Positions 8,634 through 18,812 of a DNA stretch of 64,000 bases are shown in pieces. Under the pieces are notes generated by a model, which saw only the letters and a program-made list of their open reading frames with translations, was not told the DNA's origin and made no database searches. The position numbers and the translations under genes are program-made. This stretch comes from Hyphomicrobiaceae bacterium (GTDB lineage Bacteria > Pseudomonadota > Alphaproteobacteria > Rhizobiales > Hyphomicrobiaceae): positions 310,001-374,000 of the forward strand of contig JAWKWE010000005.1 of the NCBI GenBank assembly GCA_041397645.1, written 5' to 3'. The stretch's first letter is position 1; each line of letters begins with the position of its first letter.

Positions 8634-10154
8634 TTAGCCGACTTCAGCCAAAAGCGAGAGCTGCTTGGGCAAAGCCTCGCCAGCCTGGTCGGTGAGGTCG
8701 GTTGGGTACTCGCCCGTGAAGCAGTGGTCGGTGAACTGAGGCGCGCGTGCGTCTCGTGCTTCCACGCCGATGGCACGATAGATGCCATCGACCGAAAGGA
8801 ATGCGAGGCTGTCGGCGCCCATGAACTGACGCATACCTTCCAGATCGAGGTTGGCTGCGAGAAGGTCCTGCTTGCGGGGCGTATCGATGCCGTAGAAATC
8901 GGGATGAGTGATTGGCGGAGAGGAGATCCGCATGTGGACCTCGCGGGCGCCGGCCTCGTACATCAACTGCACGATCTTTTTCGAAGTCGTGCCGCGGACT
9001 ACGGAGTCGTCGACCAGAACGATGGAGTTGCCGCGGATCACCGAGGCGTTGGCGGAGTGCTTGAGCTTCACGCCGAGCTGACGGATGCGCTGCTCAGGTT
9101 CGATGAAGGTGCGCCCGACGTAGTGGTTGCGGATGATGCCAAGCTCGAACGGCACGCCACTCTCTTGTGAAAATCCGATGGCGGCAGGAACGCCGGAGTC
9201 CGGAATAGGGACGATAACGTCAGCTTTTGCGGGCGCTTCACGCGCGAGCTGGATGCCCATCTGCTTACGGATGTCGTAAACAGTGCGACCGCCCACGACG
9301 CTGTCCGGGCGGGAGAAGTAGATGTATTCGAAGATACATGGACGCGCTGGGCGTTTGGGGAAGGGGCGGTGGCTTTCGATCCCCTGATCGGTGATGACGA
9401 CGACTTCGCCATTCTCGACTTCGCGCAGGAACTCCGCACCGACCATATCGAGGGCGCAGGTCTCCGATGCAACCACATAAGATACACCGAGACGGCCGAT
9501 AACGAGCGGACGAATACCGATCGGGTCGCGCGCAGCGATCATGACGTCGTTGGTCAGGCATACCAGCGCGTACGAGCCTTCGACCTGACGGATGGCATCG
9601 ACGAGCCGTTCGACGACGCGGCGCTTCTTGGAGCGCGAAAGCAGATGCAGGATGACTTCTGTGTCTGAGGTCGACTGACAGATAGCGCCGGAGGAGATCA
9701 GCTCACTGCGCAGGGTGAGCGCATTGGTGAGGTTCCCGTTGTGGGCAACGGCGAAGCCGCCTGTGTCGATGTCGGCGAACAGTGGTTGTACGTTGCGCAG
9801 CATCGCCTCGCCGGTTGTCGAGTAGCGGACGTGCCCAACCGCCATCCGGCCTTTCAGGCGCGCCAGAACTTCCGAGCGTGAGAAATTGTCCCCGACCAGT
9901 CCCATCCGCCGCTCAGAATGAAAATGGCGGCCATCGTAGCTAACGATGCCCGCCGCTTCCTGGCCGCGATGCTGAAGAGCATGCAGGCCCAGCGCTGTGA
10001 GAGCAGCAGAGTCCGGGTGGTTAAAAATGCCAAAGACGCCGCACTCTTCCCGGAGCCGGTCGTCGCCAAAGCGCGTGAAGGTCAGCCCGTCGATCTGGAC
10101 GGAGGGCGGCTCGTCGTGGCCAGGTCCTTCACCGGTAACGGTCTTGACGGTCAT
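8634..10154 (-). CDS. purF: Amidophosphoribosyltransferase
   Basis: The 506-residue enzyme makes 5-phosphoribosylamine from PRPP and glutamine, the first step of purine synthesis. The glutaminase nucleophile is C38 in REECGVFGI, after a 37-residue stretch that family members with this arrangement usually remove. The PRPP-binding motif VLVDDSVVRGTT is in the C-terminal half. The ATG follows GGGAGG. It lies downstream of cvpA, a partner in many proteobacteria. Confidence 0.97.
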   Translation of the reverse strand: MTVKTVTGEGPGHDEPPSVQIDGLTFTRFGDDRLREECGVFGIFNHPDSAALTALGLHALQHRGQEAAGIVSYDGRHFHSERRMGLVGDNFSRSEVLARLKGRMAVGHVRYSTTGEAMLRNVQPLFADIDTGGFAVAHNGNLTNALTLRSELISSGAICQSTSDTEVILHLLSRSKKRRVVERLVDAIRQVEGSYALVCLTNDVMIAARDPIGIRPLVIGRLGVSYVVASETCALDMVGAEFLREVENGEVVVITDQGIESHRPFPKRPARPCIFEYIYFSRPDSVVGGRTVYDIRKQMGIQLAREAPAKADVIVPIPDSGVPAAIGFSQESGVPFELGIIRNHYVGRTFIEPEQRIRQLGVKLKHSANASVIRGNSIVLVDDSVVRGTTSKKIVQLMYEAGAREVHMRISSPPITHPDFYGIDTPRKQDLLAANLDLEGMRQFMGADSLAFLSVDGIYRAIGVEARDARAPQFTDHCFTGEYPTDLTDQAGEALPKQLSLLAEVG

Positions 10155-10252
10155 GGGGCACCTCCCGCTGCTCGCTAGCCGCTTCTACGCCCGAAGACGC
10201 GGCTGGGGCAAGATGCCCGATCAGAAGACCCGATGGATAACGGGGGAGGGGA

Positions 10253-10888
10253 TCAGGCTTTGCGCGCGAGGCAGATATAATAGCGCTGGTCGCCAAAGGC
10301 CAGGGCGACGAACCGTCTCTCCGTTCCCAGCGAGCCTTGCTGGTCGCCTGAGGGGGTCGCCGACGGATTGGTCAGCGAGGAGGGGGCATACTGAACGAGG
10401 ATGGAACGGATCGTATTGCCGGTACTCTTGATGTAGGGGAGCGTCGCCGCGTTACGGACCCACGGGAAATGCGCTTCCTCATTGGGCTGGAACGACTCGT
10501 AGAACATGTAGGGAATTACAATCAGGATGAAGCCGCGCACCACGCCGAACAGAAAGCCCAATACGCGGTCAACCATGCCGACCCGGCTATCGAGGATGGC
10601 GTCGGAGACGCGGGCGGTGATGAGATGCACGATGATCAGAACGATCAGAGCGGCGACGAGGGCGACAACAGCGAGCGCGATCTGGGGCGGCAAGCCTGTT
10701 TGAGCGGCCACGTCAGCCGACAGTTCTTTCTTCGTGAAGAAGATCCAGGCGCCGACGCTTGCCGCGGCAATCCAGGACAGGATCGACAGTACCTCGCGTG
10801 CCAGCCCCCGGTACATTGCGAGAAGGCCCGATATGAAGCAAACCGCAAGGACTGCGGCGTCGAGGTAGGTCAGGCTGGAGCCGTCCAT
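10253..10888 (-). CDS. cvpA: CvpA-family membrane protein
   Basis: The roughly 211-residue inner-membrane protein has four hydrophobic segments near the N-terminus, with the family pattern AMYRGLAREVLSILSW and DRVLGFLFGVVRGFIL. CvpA proteins are linked to colicin V production and envelope stress. Placement directly upstream of purF is conserved. The start at 10888 is preferred because GAGGG lies about 10 bases before it, whereas the ATG three codons earlier sits only two bases after that site. Confidence 0.9.
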   Translation of the reverse strand: MDGSSLTYLDAAVLAVCFISGLLAMYRGLAREVLSILSWIAAASVGAWIFFTKKELSADVAAQTGLPPQIALAVVALVAALIVLIIVHLITARVSDAILDSRVGMVDRVLGFLFGVVRGFILIVIPYMFYESFQPNEEAHFPWVRNAATLPYIKSTGNTIRSILVQYAPSSLTNPSATPSGDQQGSLGTERRFVALAFGDQRYYICLARKA

Positions 10889-10982
10889 AAGCGGCATTCC
10901 CTCTATTGGTCGTTACCCCCCGGGCCCGCCCCACCGGTTCGGTCCGGCCCGATACGGCGTTTCCTGAATTACTTGTTAACCG

Positions 10983-12359
10983 TCAGTCGCATGTCAGGGC
11001 CGTTTCGGCAAGCAACTTGACGTGTGAGAGCCTTGAGAGCCGCAACTTCAATCCTGACGTATCCGCCTCGCCCGATTCCGGCAAGATTGCTTGGCCGAAG
11101 CCGAGCTTCGAAGCCTCTTTCAGCCGTGCGGTCTGCAACGAGGCGGCGCGGACTGCGCCTGACAAGGAAACCTCGCCGAAGTAGACGGCGTCTCGCGGCA
11201 GGGCAACATTCGATATTGACGACACAAGGGCGGCCGCAGCTGCGAGATCAGCTGCGGGTTCAGCTATCTTTAGACCGCCAGCGACGTTGAGATAGACGTC
11301 GTGGCCGGAAAAAGACATTCCCGCTCGCGTCTCTAGAACGGCGAGCAGCATAGACAACCTATTGGTGTCCCAGCCAACAACGGCGCGCCGCGGAGTGCCG
11401 AGCCCGGATGGTGCAACAAGCGCCTGGATCTCGACAAGCAGTGGACGCGTGCCCTCGACACCCGCAAAGACGGCTGCGCCCGGCGCCGCTGAGTCTCGAT
11501 CGCCCAAAAAGAGCTCCGACGGGTTGGAGACCTCGCGCAGCCCGCCCGACACCATTTCAAACACACCGATCTCGTCGGTTGGACCGAAGCGGTTCTTCAC
11601 CGCGCGCAGGATCCGGTAGGGATGTCCCCGGTCGCCTTCGAAATAGAGCACGGTATCGACCATGTGCTCGATGACCTTGGGTCCGGCGATTTGTCCGTCC
11701 TTTGTGACGTGACCGACCAGCAAGACGGCGCTGCCAGCCATCTTGGCGTATCGGATGAGTGACTGTGCCGCCGCCCTTACCTGGCTCACTGTGCCAGGCG
11801 CCGCGTCGAGAGTATCTGCCCATAAGGTTTGGATCGAGTCGATCACAACGAGATCAGGCGGCTTGCCCTCGGCCAGCGTTGCCAGAATGTTGGATAGGTT
11901 GGTCTCCGAGGCGAGACCCACGGGAGCCTCGGCCAGCCCTAGACGTTCGGCTCGTAAGCGAACCTGCGCGATCGCTTCCTCGCCTGAAAAATAAAGTGCG
12001 CGACGGCCTGCACAGGCGAGGTTGGCTGTGAGTTGGAGCAAGAGCGTCGATTTGCCGATGCCGGGCTCGCCGCCGATCAGCATCGCAGAGCCCGGGACGA
12101 CGCCGCCACCGGTCACGCGATTCAACTCTTCAATTCCCGTCGAGAAGCGTGGGGCTTCCTGGGTTGATCCCTTAAGAGTTTCGAGCTGCACCACGCGGCC
12201 CTTAGCGCGGGCAGACACGCCTGAGCCAGGAGGAGGGCCAGCATCCGTCTCCTCGACAAGTGTATTCCACTCACCGCATGCTGCGCATTTGCCAGCCCAC
12301 CGAGAAGCTGTCGCTCCACACGATTGGCACACGTAAGTGTTGCGCTGCGGCTTGGCCAT
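10983..12359 (-). CDS. radA: DNA repair protein RadA
   Basis: The 458-residue product aids branch migration and processing of recombination intermediates. It has a four-cysteine zinc finger (C11, C14, C25, C28), a RecA-like ATPase with the Walker A GEPGIGKST, the RadA-specific KNRFG motif, and a C-terminal Lon-like domain. The gene starts five bases after the alr stop on the same strand, which suggests translational coupling. Confidence 0.96.
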   Translation of the reverse strand: MAKPQRNTYVCQSCGATASRWAGKCAACGEWNTLVEETDAGPPPGSGVSARAKGRVVQLETLKGSTQEAPRFSTGIEELNRVTGGGVVPGSAMLIGGEPGIGKSTLLLQLTANLACAGRRALYFSGEEAIAQVRLRAERLGLAEAPVGLASETNLSNILATLAEGKPPDLVVIDSIQTLWADTLDAAPGTVSQVRAAAQSLIRYAKMAGSAVLLVGHVTKDGQIAGPKVIEHMVDTVLYFEGDRGHPYRILRAVKNRFGPTDEIGVFEMVSGGLREVSNPSELFLGDRDSAAPGAAVFAGVEGTRPLLVEIQALVAPSGLGTPRRAVVGWDTNRLSMLLAVLETRAGMSFSGHDVYLNVAGGLKIAEPAADLAAAAALVSSISNVALPRDAVYFGEVSLSGAVRAASLQTARLKEASKLGFGQAILPESGEADTSGLKLRLSRLSHVKLLAETALTCD

Positions 12360-12364
12360 TGGGC

Positions 12365-13540
12365 TCAGTTCCCCGCGTCGTTTTCGATGTAGCGCCGCGA
12401 AAAGCGCGGGCCTAGCCTGGTGAGGATCTCGTAGCCGATCGTTCCGGCTGCGTAGCCCGCGTCTTCGATCGTCAGACCTGCACCAAAGAGCACCGCATCG
12501 TCTCCCGCCGCCACCGAGCCCGCTGGGAGATCGGTGACGTCCGCGGTGATAAGATCCATAGAGACGCGGCCAACGATAGGAACCTTATGTCCAGCTACGA
12601 GAACATGACCGCACGCTTTATCGTCGTTTGAACTTGCCGAGCGGGGGATGCCATCGGCATAGCCGGCGGCAATCGTGGCGATGCGACTTGGACGTTTAGC
12701 CCGCCAGCTTGCGGCGTAGCCGACGCTCTCTCCAGGCGCCACGTCGTTGACCGCAAGGATGCGCGCTGTCACGGTCAGGATAGGGGCGACGGGGGCCGCG
12801 TTCGAGAGGCTGGCCTGACCGCCATAGAGCGCATAGCCGGGCCGCACGAGATCGAAGTGATAGGCCTTGCCCAGCATCAGACCATCGGATGCAGCCAGCG
12901 AACGCGGTTTGCCTGCAAAAAGCGTCGAGAGCGTTTCGAATGCTAGAAGCTGATCGCGGTTCTTGGGATCGACGGGGTTATCGGCGCAGGCGAGGTGGCT
13001 CATCACCAGCTTGACGTCGACACCTGTTAGAAGCTTCTGGTTGCTCGCAAGCCGGCGTGTATCGCGTGCCGTTAGCCCGAGCCGGTTCAATCCACTGTCG
13101 ATGTGCAGTGCACACGGCAGCGAATGTCCCGTCCGCGTTCCCAACTGCGCCCAGCTCTCGACCTCGGAGAGTGTTGACAGGACGGGGCGCACATCTGCTT
13201 GCGCGAAGCTTTGCGCGGAATTAGGCAATAGGCCGTCAAGAGCGTAGATGTCAGCTTCAGGCGCCAGGCCGCGAGCCTCGAAGGCTTCGCTTGGAGTGGC
13301 GATGAAGAACGTGTTGCATCCCGCGCGCACCAGCGCTGGGATGACGCGTTCCGAGCCTAATCCATAGGCGTTTGCTTTGACGACCGCCCCGCACGAGGCG
13401 GGATGGACAAGATCCGCCAGCCGCTTCCAATTGCGCGCCAACTGATCGAGATTGATCGTCACGCACCCCGTCGTTCCGGTGGCTCTAGGAGAAGAGGCGG
13501 CAAAATCGCTAGATTTTGAACGAGGCATTGAGAGCGCCAC
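12365..13540 (-). CDS. alr: Alanine racemase
   Basis: The 391-residue PLP enzyme interconverts L- and D-alanine for peptidoglycan. The PLP lysine is K55 in VVKANAYGLG, followed by a TIM barrel and the catalytic Tyr region ESVGYAASWRA. The frame begins at a GTG (13540) with GGGGAGG about 10 bases upstream. An ATG four codons later is the alternative. In many relatives alr follows dnaB directly, but here two foreign-looking genes intervene. Confidence 0.94.
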   Translation of the reverse strand: MALSMPRSKSSDFAASSPRATGTTGCVTINLDQLARNWKRLADLVHPASCGAVVKANAYGLGSERVIPALVRAGCNTFFIATPSEAFEARGLAPEADIYALDGLLPNSAQSFAQADVRPVLSTLSEVESWAQLGTRTGHSLPCALHIDSGLNRLGLTARDTRRLASNQKLLTGVDVKLVMSHLACADNPVDPKNRDQLLAFETLSTLFAGKPRSLAASDGLMLGKAYHFDLVRPGYALYGGQASLSNAAPVAPILTVTARILAVNDVAPGESVGYAASWRAKRPSRIATIAAGYADGIPRSASSNDDKACGHVLVAGHKVPIVGRVSMDLITADVTDLPAGSVAAGDDAVLFGAGLTIEDAGYAAGTIGYEILTRLGPRFSRRYIENDAGN

Positions 13541-13705
13541 TCGGCATCAACCTCCCCTTGAGATGGCTGCGATCGTACCAGACCCGCTTTCGCCCCCCTT
13601 CCCCCTGAGGCGTCGTGGAGGGCGACAAAAGAATTGAGGCGACGAGCCTCAGGGCACTACCGAAAAAGATTACTCACGGCATTACACGACTTGCAGTCCT
13701 GACGT

Positions 13706-14743
13706 TCAATCAGGCTTGCGAATTGCGTTTTCAGGCGACAGGCCCCTGTGAGTGCGAGTCACGATGGCTGAATTCTTCTTTTTGGCGACTGCGAAGATCA
13801 TGGTGGGCTTGACAGCTCCGGTTTCCAGCATGGCGTCATTCATGACCGCGATCGTGTCTATCCACGCGCGATCAGTCTCATTTTCTGGGTCAAAATTGTG
13901 GCCGTAGCCACGTTCCACGAAAACGTCCTCGAAACCGCCGACGCCGACAAAATGCGTGAATGAGAAATTATCACAAAGCAGGGGCAGAATATCCTCTGCC
14001 CGAATTCCTTCGAATCCTGTTTTGGAGCAATCGTGGTTCAGATACGGATCGATCGTCTTGTTGAACTGATGATTGAATTTGTATTTCTGAGGAAGGATCG
14101 ACCACAGCCGGTTCATAATTTCAAGCGTTTCGGGCCACCGCATGTGGCCGTTGCGGCCGATGATGTCGACAATGGGAAAGACGCCCTCTGGTTCCATATT
14201 GCGGTTGATGAACGCAAATAATTTTTCTAACTCGACGATATGGTGCAGCGTGTGTTGCGCCATGATGCCGGCAAAAGTTTCATTCGGCTCCCATTCGTTG
14301 ACGTCGACAATTTTGAAGTCAAAGTAGTCCTCAAGCTTCTTTTCATGGACGAGTTTCTTTGCGCGCTCCATTCGCACGTCTGCAAGTTCGGTCGCCAAGA
14401 ACTTGAAATCACGAAAGTCCGTTTTGAGTATATTTTCAGCAATGGCCACTTCGATTTGTCCATCACCGCAACCGATGCTCAAGATCTTTCTACCCGACCC
14501 TGTAGCTTGGCACGCCCCGATGAATGCCTCGCTGTAGATGTCATAGATTGATCGCCGACCAAAAACATCCTCCAGCTTTGGCTGTAGGTAGGTACGGCTC
14601 CAATACCTGTAGATATCAGGTAGCTTCTTCAATTTTTCCTTGTTGGCATATTGGAGCTTCTGTTGCTCTATGCGGCGCTCGTATTCGTTCGCGCCGCCAC
14701 CGTCGTTTGCCCGTTTACGAAAGGCGCCGAGAAAATCCCGCAT
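13706..14743 (-). CDS. SAM-dependent methyltransferase, probably acquired
   Basis: The product of about 345 residues has the class I methyltransferase motif I ILSIGCGDGQIEVA and an HTLHH stretch after motif II. Its N-terminus is Lys- and Tyr-rich. The substrate is unknown. The start at 14743 has GGAGA nine bases upstream and overlaps the end of the sulfotransferase gene by 29 bases, so the two are probably co-translated. The protein is rich in Asn, Lys, Ile and Phe and the DNA is more AT-rich than neighbouring housekeeping genes, consistent with transfer. A role with the sulfotransferase in modifying a glycan, lipid or small molecule is inference. Confidence 0.8.
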   Translation of the reverse strand: MRDFLGAFRKRANDGGGANEYERRIEQQKLQYANKEKLKKLPDIYRYWSRTYLQPKLEDVFGRRSIYDIYSEAFIGACQATGSGRKILSIGCGDGQIEVAIAENILKTDFRDFKFLATELADVRMERAKKLVHEKKLEDYFDFKIVDVNEWEPNETFAGIMAQHTLHHIVELEKLFAFINRNMEPEGVFPIVDIIGRNGHMRWPETLEIMNRLWSILPQKYKFNHQFNKTIDPYLNHDCSKTGFEGIRAEDILPLLCDNFSFTHFVGVGGFEDVFVERGYGHNFDPENETDRAWIDTIAVMNDAMLETGAVKPTMIFAVAKKKNSAIVTRTHRGLSPENAIRKPD

Positions 14744-15566
14744 CTGAGAGTGTCTCCAATAATTCACTAAGATTGCTCACCAGCGAGCGACTGTCCTTGA
14801 TGATTTTTTTTGTAGGAGACGACAAGGCCGCGGAAGATACGCCCAGAAACTCTAAAACCTTCTGCCGGTCGGTCCCTTCCGTGTCAACGAGGTCCTCATA
14901 AACTACCCCGATACTACGATGCTTGGCGTAAATCTCGCGCGCAATGTTTTCGCGTCGTTCGACATCCTGAAAATACTGGATAGCGTCGGTCGCGTTGGCT
15001 TTGAAAGGTTTGATCTCTGGAATGTCCTTTTCGTCATGCACGAAGGTGACGTTGGTTTGCTGAAGAACCACGCTGTGCGAGATGAATTGGTCGAGAAGAT
15101 TTCTTCTAATGAGATGGATGATCTTGATGTCGGTGTCGTCGATGATGATGTCGGTATATGGTTTGTAATCGTCTTGAAGCGACTCGTCGGTTTTGTACTT
15201 GAAGCCGCACGCCGATTTTCCCTGAGTATCAAATAGAATGCTCTGGATGAAGCGCTCGGGTGAGTAGCGCATGAGGTCACCAAGGGCCTTTGCATACTCG
15301 AGGTTCTCGTTATCGTTGCCACGCTTTTCACGATATTCTCCCCATATGGGGCCAGGTAGTTCATCGTTATTAAATGGACGCAGGACCTCACCGTGGGCGA
15401 GGATGTCTGGATGCGAGCGCAGTAGCGACAATAAGAAGGTGCTTCCCGTCCGCGCGGCGCACGAAATGATAAATTTGGAATCCCTCAAGAAGAGCTTTGG
15501 TTTGGCCCGGGATCTGACATGATGGGAAGGGCCTTGTCTCTTAAGGCCCAGTTTAGGCAACCGCAT
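14715..15566 (-). CDS. Sulfotransferase-family protein
   Basis: The 283-residue protein has the PAPS-binding P-loop-like motif ISCAARTGSTFLLSLL near residue 40 and the later 3'-phosphate motif region IIHLIRRNLLDQFIS, the layout of the Stf0/NodH-like sulfotransferases. It would move sulfate from PAPS to a carbohydrate or lipid acceptor. Start 15566 has GGGAG seven bases upstream. It forms a two-gene unit with the overlapping methyltransferase gene, inserted between dnaB and alr. Base composition is lower in GC than its flanks. Confidence 0.8.
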   Translation of the reverse strand: MRLPKLGLKRQGPSHHVRSRAKPKLFLRDSKFIISCAARTGSTFLLSLLRSHPDILAHGEVLRPFNNDELPGPIWGEYREKRGNDNENLEYAKALGDLMRYSPERFIQSILFDTQGKSACGFKYKTDESLQDDYKPYTDIIIDDTDIKIIHLIRRNLLDQFISHSVVLQQTNVTFVHDEKDIPEIKPFKANATDAIQYFQDVERRENIAREIYAKHRSIGVVYEDLVDTEGTDRQKVLEFLGVSSAALSSPTKKIIKDSRSLVSNLSELLETLSDAGFSRRLS

Positions 15567-15749
15567 TATGCGCTCCCTGGCTGGTGATCGTGTGTCCGAG
15601 TTCACTCAAGAGCGGAAGAACGGACAAATGTGCTGCCGCTTAGCCACAATACTTTGGCGGACGCAAGTGCTCGCGGTCAACTCTGACGGCAGTTTGGCGT
15701 GCCTCCGCTGGGGATTAAACGCCTACGGCTTAATTTGGGGAATGGGGCA

Positions 15750-17258
15750 TCACCTTTCGGGCAGCATATAGTCCCTGGCGAGGTTGCCAAAGCGGGTAAA
15801 CTGGCCTTCGAATGCCAGCTCCACGGTGCCGACGGGGCCGTGGCGCTGCTTGCCGATGATCACTTCGGCTTTGCCCGAAACCTGGCTCATCTTGGCCATC
15901 CAATCTGCAAATTCGGGGGTACCTTCGGAGGGCTTGGTGCGCTCAACGTAGTATTCCTCTCGGAACACGAACATCACGACGTCAGCGTCCTGTTCGATCG
16001 AGCCCGATTCACGAAGGTCGGAGAGCTGCGGCCGCTTGTCCTCGCGGGTTTCCACCTGACGCGATAGCTGGGACAGCGCGATGATTGGAACCGCGAGCTC
16101 CTTGGCGAGCGCCTTGAGACCGGTCGTGATTTCGGTGATCTCCTGAACGCGGTTGGCATCCCCCTTCTTCGAGCCAGCCAACAGCTGAAGGTAGTCGACG
16201 ACGAGCAGGTCCAGGCCGTGCTGACGTTTCAATTTTCGCGCGCGTGCCGAAAGCTGAGCAATGGTGATGCCGCCCGTCTGGTCGATGAAGAGGGGAATAC
16301 GTGACATCTCAGCGGCCGTCTCCGACAATCGCCGAAACTCTTGTTCGTCAATCATGCCACGGCGGATCTTTTCCGATGAGATCTCAGCCTGCTCAGCGAG
16401 AATACGTGTCGCGAGCTGCTCCGACGACATTTCCAGCGAGAAGAAGCCGACGATGCCGCCGTTGGTAACCTGGGGCAGGCCATCAGGGCCCAACTCGGTC
16501 GTGTAGGCTTTGGCAACATTATAGGCGATGTTTGTTGCGAGCGCCGTTTTGCCCATCGAGGGACGGCCTGCGAGGATGATCAAGTCGGAGCGCTGCAAGC
16601 CGCCAAGTTTGTGGTCGAGATCCGACAAGCCCGTCGACGCGCCCGAAAGATGCCCGGCACGTTGGAACGCGCTGTTGGCCATGTTGATGGCGGTCACGAG
16701 CGCGCTTTGGAAGCTCTCAAAGCCCTGGCCGTATTTATTCTGCTCTGCAAGCGAGTAGAGACGGCCTTCTGCCTCCTCGATCTGCGACCGTGGAGATTCA
16801 TCGATCCCGCTATCGTAAGCGGTGTTGACCATATCCTCGCCGATGACGATCAGCGCGCGGCGGGTTGCAAGATCATAGATCGTGCGGCCGTACTCGGCGG
16901 CATTGATGACCGTCGTTGCGTTGGCAGCCAGGCGTCCGAGGTACTGGGGAACGCTGGTATTGGCATCAATCGGCTCTGCGTTCTCGAAGAACGATTTTAC
17001 GGTCACGGGCGAGGCGAGCTTGCCGGCGTGAATGAGTGTGGCGAGCGTTTCGAAAATCCGGGCGTGCAACGGATCGAAGAAATGCGCTGGGGTCAGGAAG
17101 CTCGACACACGGTCGAGGGCTTCGTTGTTGACCAGGATGGCGCCGAGCAGAGCCTGCTCGGCTTCGAGATTGTGAGGGGCTTGGCGAAACGACAAGGGCT
17201 CATCGGCCTTGGCCGCTTCGCGGAGCTTTTCTGTGAGGAGGACTGCGGGATTTGCCAT
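15750..17258 (-). CDS. dnaB: Replicative DNA helicase
   Basis: The 502-residue helicase unwinds DNA ahead of the replication fork. The N-terminal primase-interacting domain starts near PHNLEAEQALLGAIL. The RecA-like C-terminal domain has Walker A GRPSMGKTALA and the Walker B region LLVVDYLQLL, with SQLSRQVE following. Length is usual. It lies downstream of rplI in the common rpsF-rpsR-rplI-dnaB order, although cfa separates them here. Confidence 0.97.
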   Translation of the reverse strand: MANPAVLLTEKLREAAKADEPLSFRQAPHNLEAEQALLGAILVNNEALDRVSSFLTPAHFFDPLHARIFETLATLIHAGKLASPVTVKSFFENAEPIDANTSVPQYLGRLAANATTVINAAEYGRTIYDLATRRALIVIGEDMVNTAYDSGIDESPRSQIEEAEGRLYSLAEQNKYGQGFESFQSALVTAINMANSAFQRAGHLSGASTGLSDLDHKLGGLQRSDLIILAGRPSMGKTALATNIAYNVAKAYTTELGPDGLPQVTNGGIVGFFSLEMSSEQLATRILAEQAEISSEKIRRGMIDEQEFRRLSETAAEMSRIPLFIDQTGGITIAQLSARARKLKRQHGLDLLVVDYLQLLAGSKKGDANRVQEITEITTGLKALAKELAVPIIALSQLSRQVETREDKRPQLSDLRESGSIEQDADVVMFVFREEYYVERTKPSEGTPEFADWMAKMSQVSGKAEVIIGKQRHGPVGTVELAFEGQFTRFGNLARDYMLPER

Positions 17259-17414
17259 GAGGGGACCCTAGCCGATTCCGAATCGAGCTTCTCGCTGATT
17301 GGCGGCCGAACCGGGGCAATGTCCCCGGTTTGCACATGGCAGGGTGGGGTTTGGTAGTTTTCGATTGCATGAGGGAGAATCACTCCCGATGCGCGAGTCA
17401 TGTGTTGCTGCAAC

Positions 17415-18701
17415 TCAAGTCTTGGCTGATTTGGCTCCTGTTTTGAGCGGTTGAAGAGGGAGTTCCGGAACAGGTCTCAGTGTAACAGGAGACGTAGTCG
17501 CAAGGCGGCGCTCGGCCTCCAGCATGTAGTCGCGAGTAATGGGAACGGCGTTGATGTCCTTTACGAGCTGGACCTGGAACACCATCAGATCCTGATAACG
17601 GAAAGCTGCCTCGCAGCCCGCGAGATAGAACTCCCACATGCGCACGACCTCTTCGCCGGCAAGTTCGACGGCTTGGGCGCGGTGGTGTAGGAAGCGTTCG
17701 CGCCAAGTCCGTAGGGTATAGGCGTAGTGAAGGCGAAGGATCTCGATGTCGCTGACACGCAATCCTGTGTTCTCGATTGCCGCAGTGACCTCCGAAAGGG
17801 ATGCTAACGAGCCGCCAGGAAAGATCCATTTGGCGATAAAGGGATTTGTGGGTGCAGGCCCGTCGAGGCGGCCGATGGCGTGCACGAGCGCCACACCATC
17901 TTTCTTCAGAAGTCGAGTGATGTTCTCAAAGAATGTCTTGTAGTTGGACGAACCGACGTGTTCGAACATACCGACCGACACGATGCGGTCGTACTCGCCT
18001 TTGACTGAGCGATAATCGTCGTACGCGAACACTGTCTCCCCACGCCGGGGCGGAATGTGCTCCATGGCGGAGCGCAGTTGAGATTGGGATAGGGTGATGC
18101 CCTTGACGCGCGCATCGCTCACTGTGGCAAGGTAACGCGCAAGACCTCCCCAGCCACAGCCAATATCGAGAACGTCGAGCCCGGGCTCCAACAGAAGTTT
18201 GGATGCAATGTGCCGCTTCTTTGCAGCTTGCGCGTCTTCGAGCCGCGTGATGCCGGGGGGATAGTAGGCGCAGGAATACTGCCGGTCGGTGTCCAGGAAG
18301 AGATCGTAGAAGCGCTGATCGAGATCATAGTGATAGCTCGCATTGCGGGCAGAGCGTTCTTCAGGATTGTTCTCGTTTATGCGCCGCTTCAGTCGCCGCA
18401 GTTTGGCAAACGCCTGGGCCCAGCCGGGCAGGGGATGCTTGGCCATATTCCGCATCGCAAGCTCGATGAAATCATAGATCGAGCCGCGATCCATGGTGAG
18501 CGTGCCGTCCATGTAAGCTTCGCCAGCGATGAGTTCAGGGTCGCGAACGAATTGCCACTGGGTGCGCAGGTCGGTGAAGTGGATGGCGACGTGGCGACCG
18601 CTTCCATCTCCAAAGTCGAAACTGCGATCTTGATGATCTCGGACTGTGAGGCTGCCTTCCGTGATGACCTCGCGCAGCATTCGCTTCAAAGGGGCAAACA
18701 T
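17415..18701 (-). CDS. cfa: Cyclopropane-fatty-acyl-phospholipid synthase
   Basis: The 428-residue enzyme transfers a methylene group from SAM to unsaturated acyl chains of membrane phospholipids. The SAM motif is VLDIGCGWGGLARYLA and the conserved SVGMFEHVG and EILRLHYAYTLRTW regions follow. The start at 18701 (MFAPLKRML) follows GGAG at seven bases, while the frame open to 18734 has no such site. It stands between the ribosomal L9 gene and dnaB, an unusual but not unknown position. Confidence 0.93.
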   Translation of the reverse strand: MFAPLKRMLREVITEGSLTVRDHQDRSFDFGDGSGRHVAIHFTDLRTQWQFVRDPELIAGEAYMDGTLTMDRGSIYDFIELAMRNMAKHPLPGWAQAFAKLRRLKRRINENNPEERSARNASYHYDLDQRFYDLFLDTDRQYSCAYYPPGITRLEDAQAAKKRHIASKLLLEPGLDVLDIGCGWGGLARYLATVSDARVKGITLSQSQLRSAMEHIPPRRGETVFAYDDYRSVKGEYDRIVSVGMFEHVGSSNYKTFFENITRLLKKDGVALVHAIGRLDGPAPTNPFIAKWIFPGGSLASLSEVTAAIENTGLRVSDIEILRLHYAYTLRTWRERFLHHRAQAVELAGEEVVRMWEFYLAGCEAAFRYQDLMVFQVQLVKDINAVPITRDYMLEAERRLATTSPVTLRPVPELPLQPLKTGAKSAKT

Positions 18702-18812
18702 GGACCAGCTCCGATCTCCCCCAATGCACAACACTTACAGCTAACTTAAGTTGCCGCGCGCGGGTCTGCAATTCACGAACGCGCGCTTGCAAGTCGAAGT
18801 CTCCAGAGGCCC

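Noticed and set aside
17309..17331. Hairpin AACCGGGG/CCCCGGTT between cfa and dnaB
   Set aside because: No T run follows on the minus strand and it lies in the dnaB-to-cfa gap where either a terminator or chance GC palindrome is possible; not enough support to annotate.
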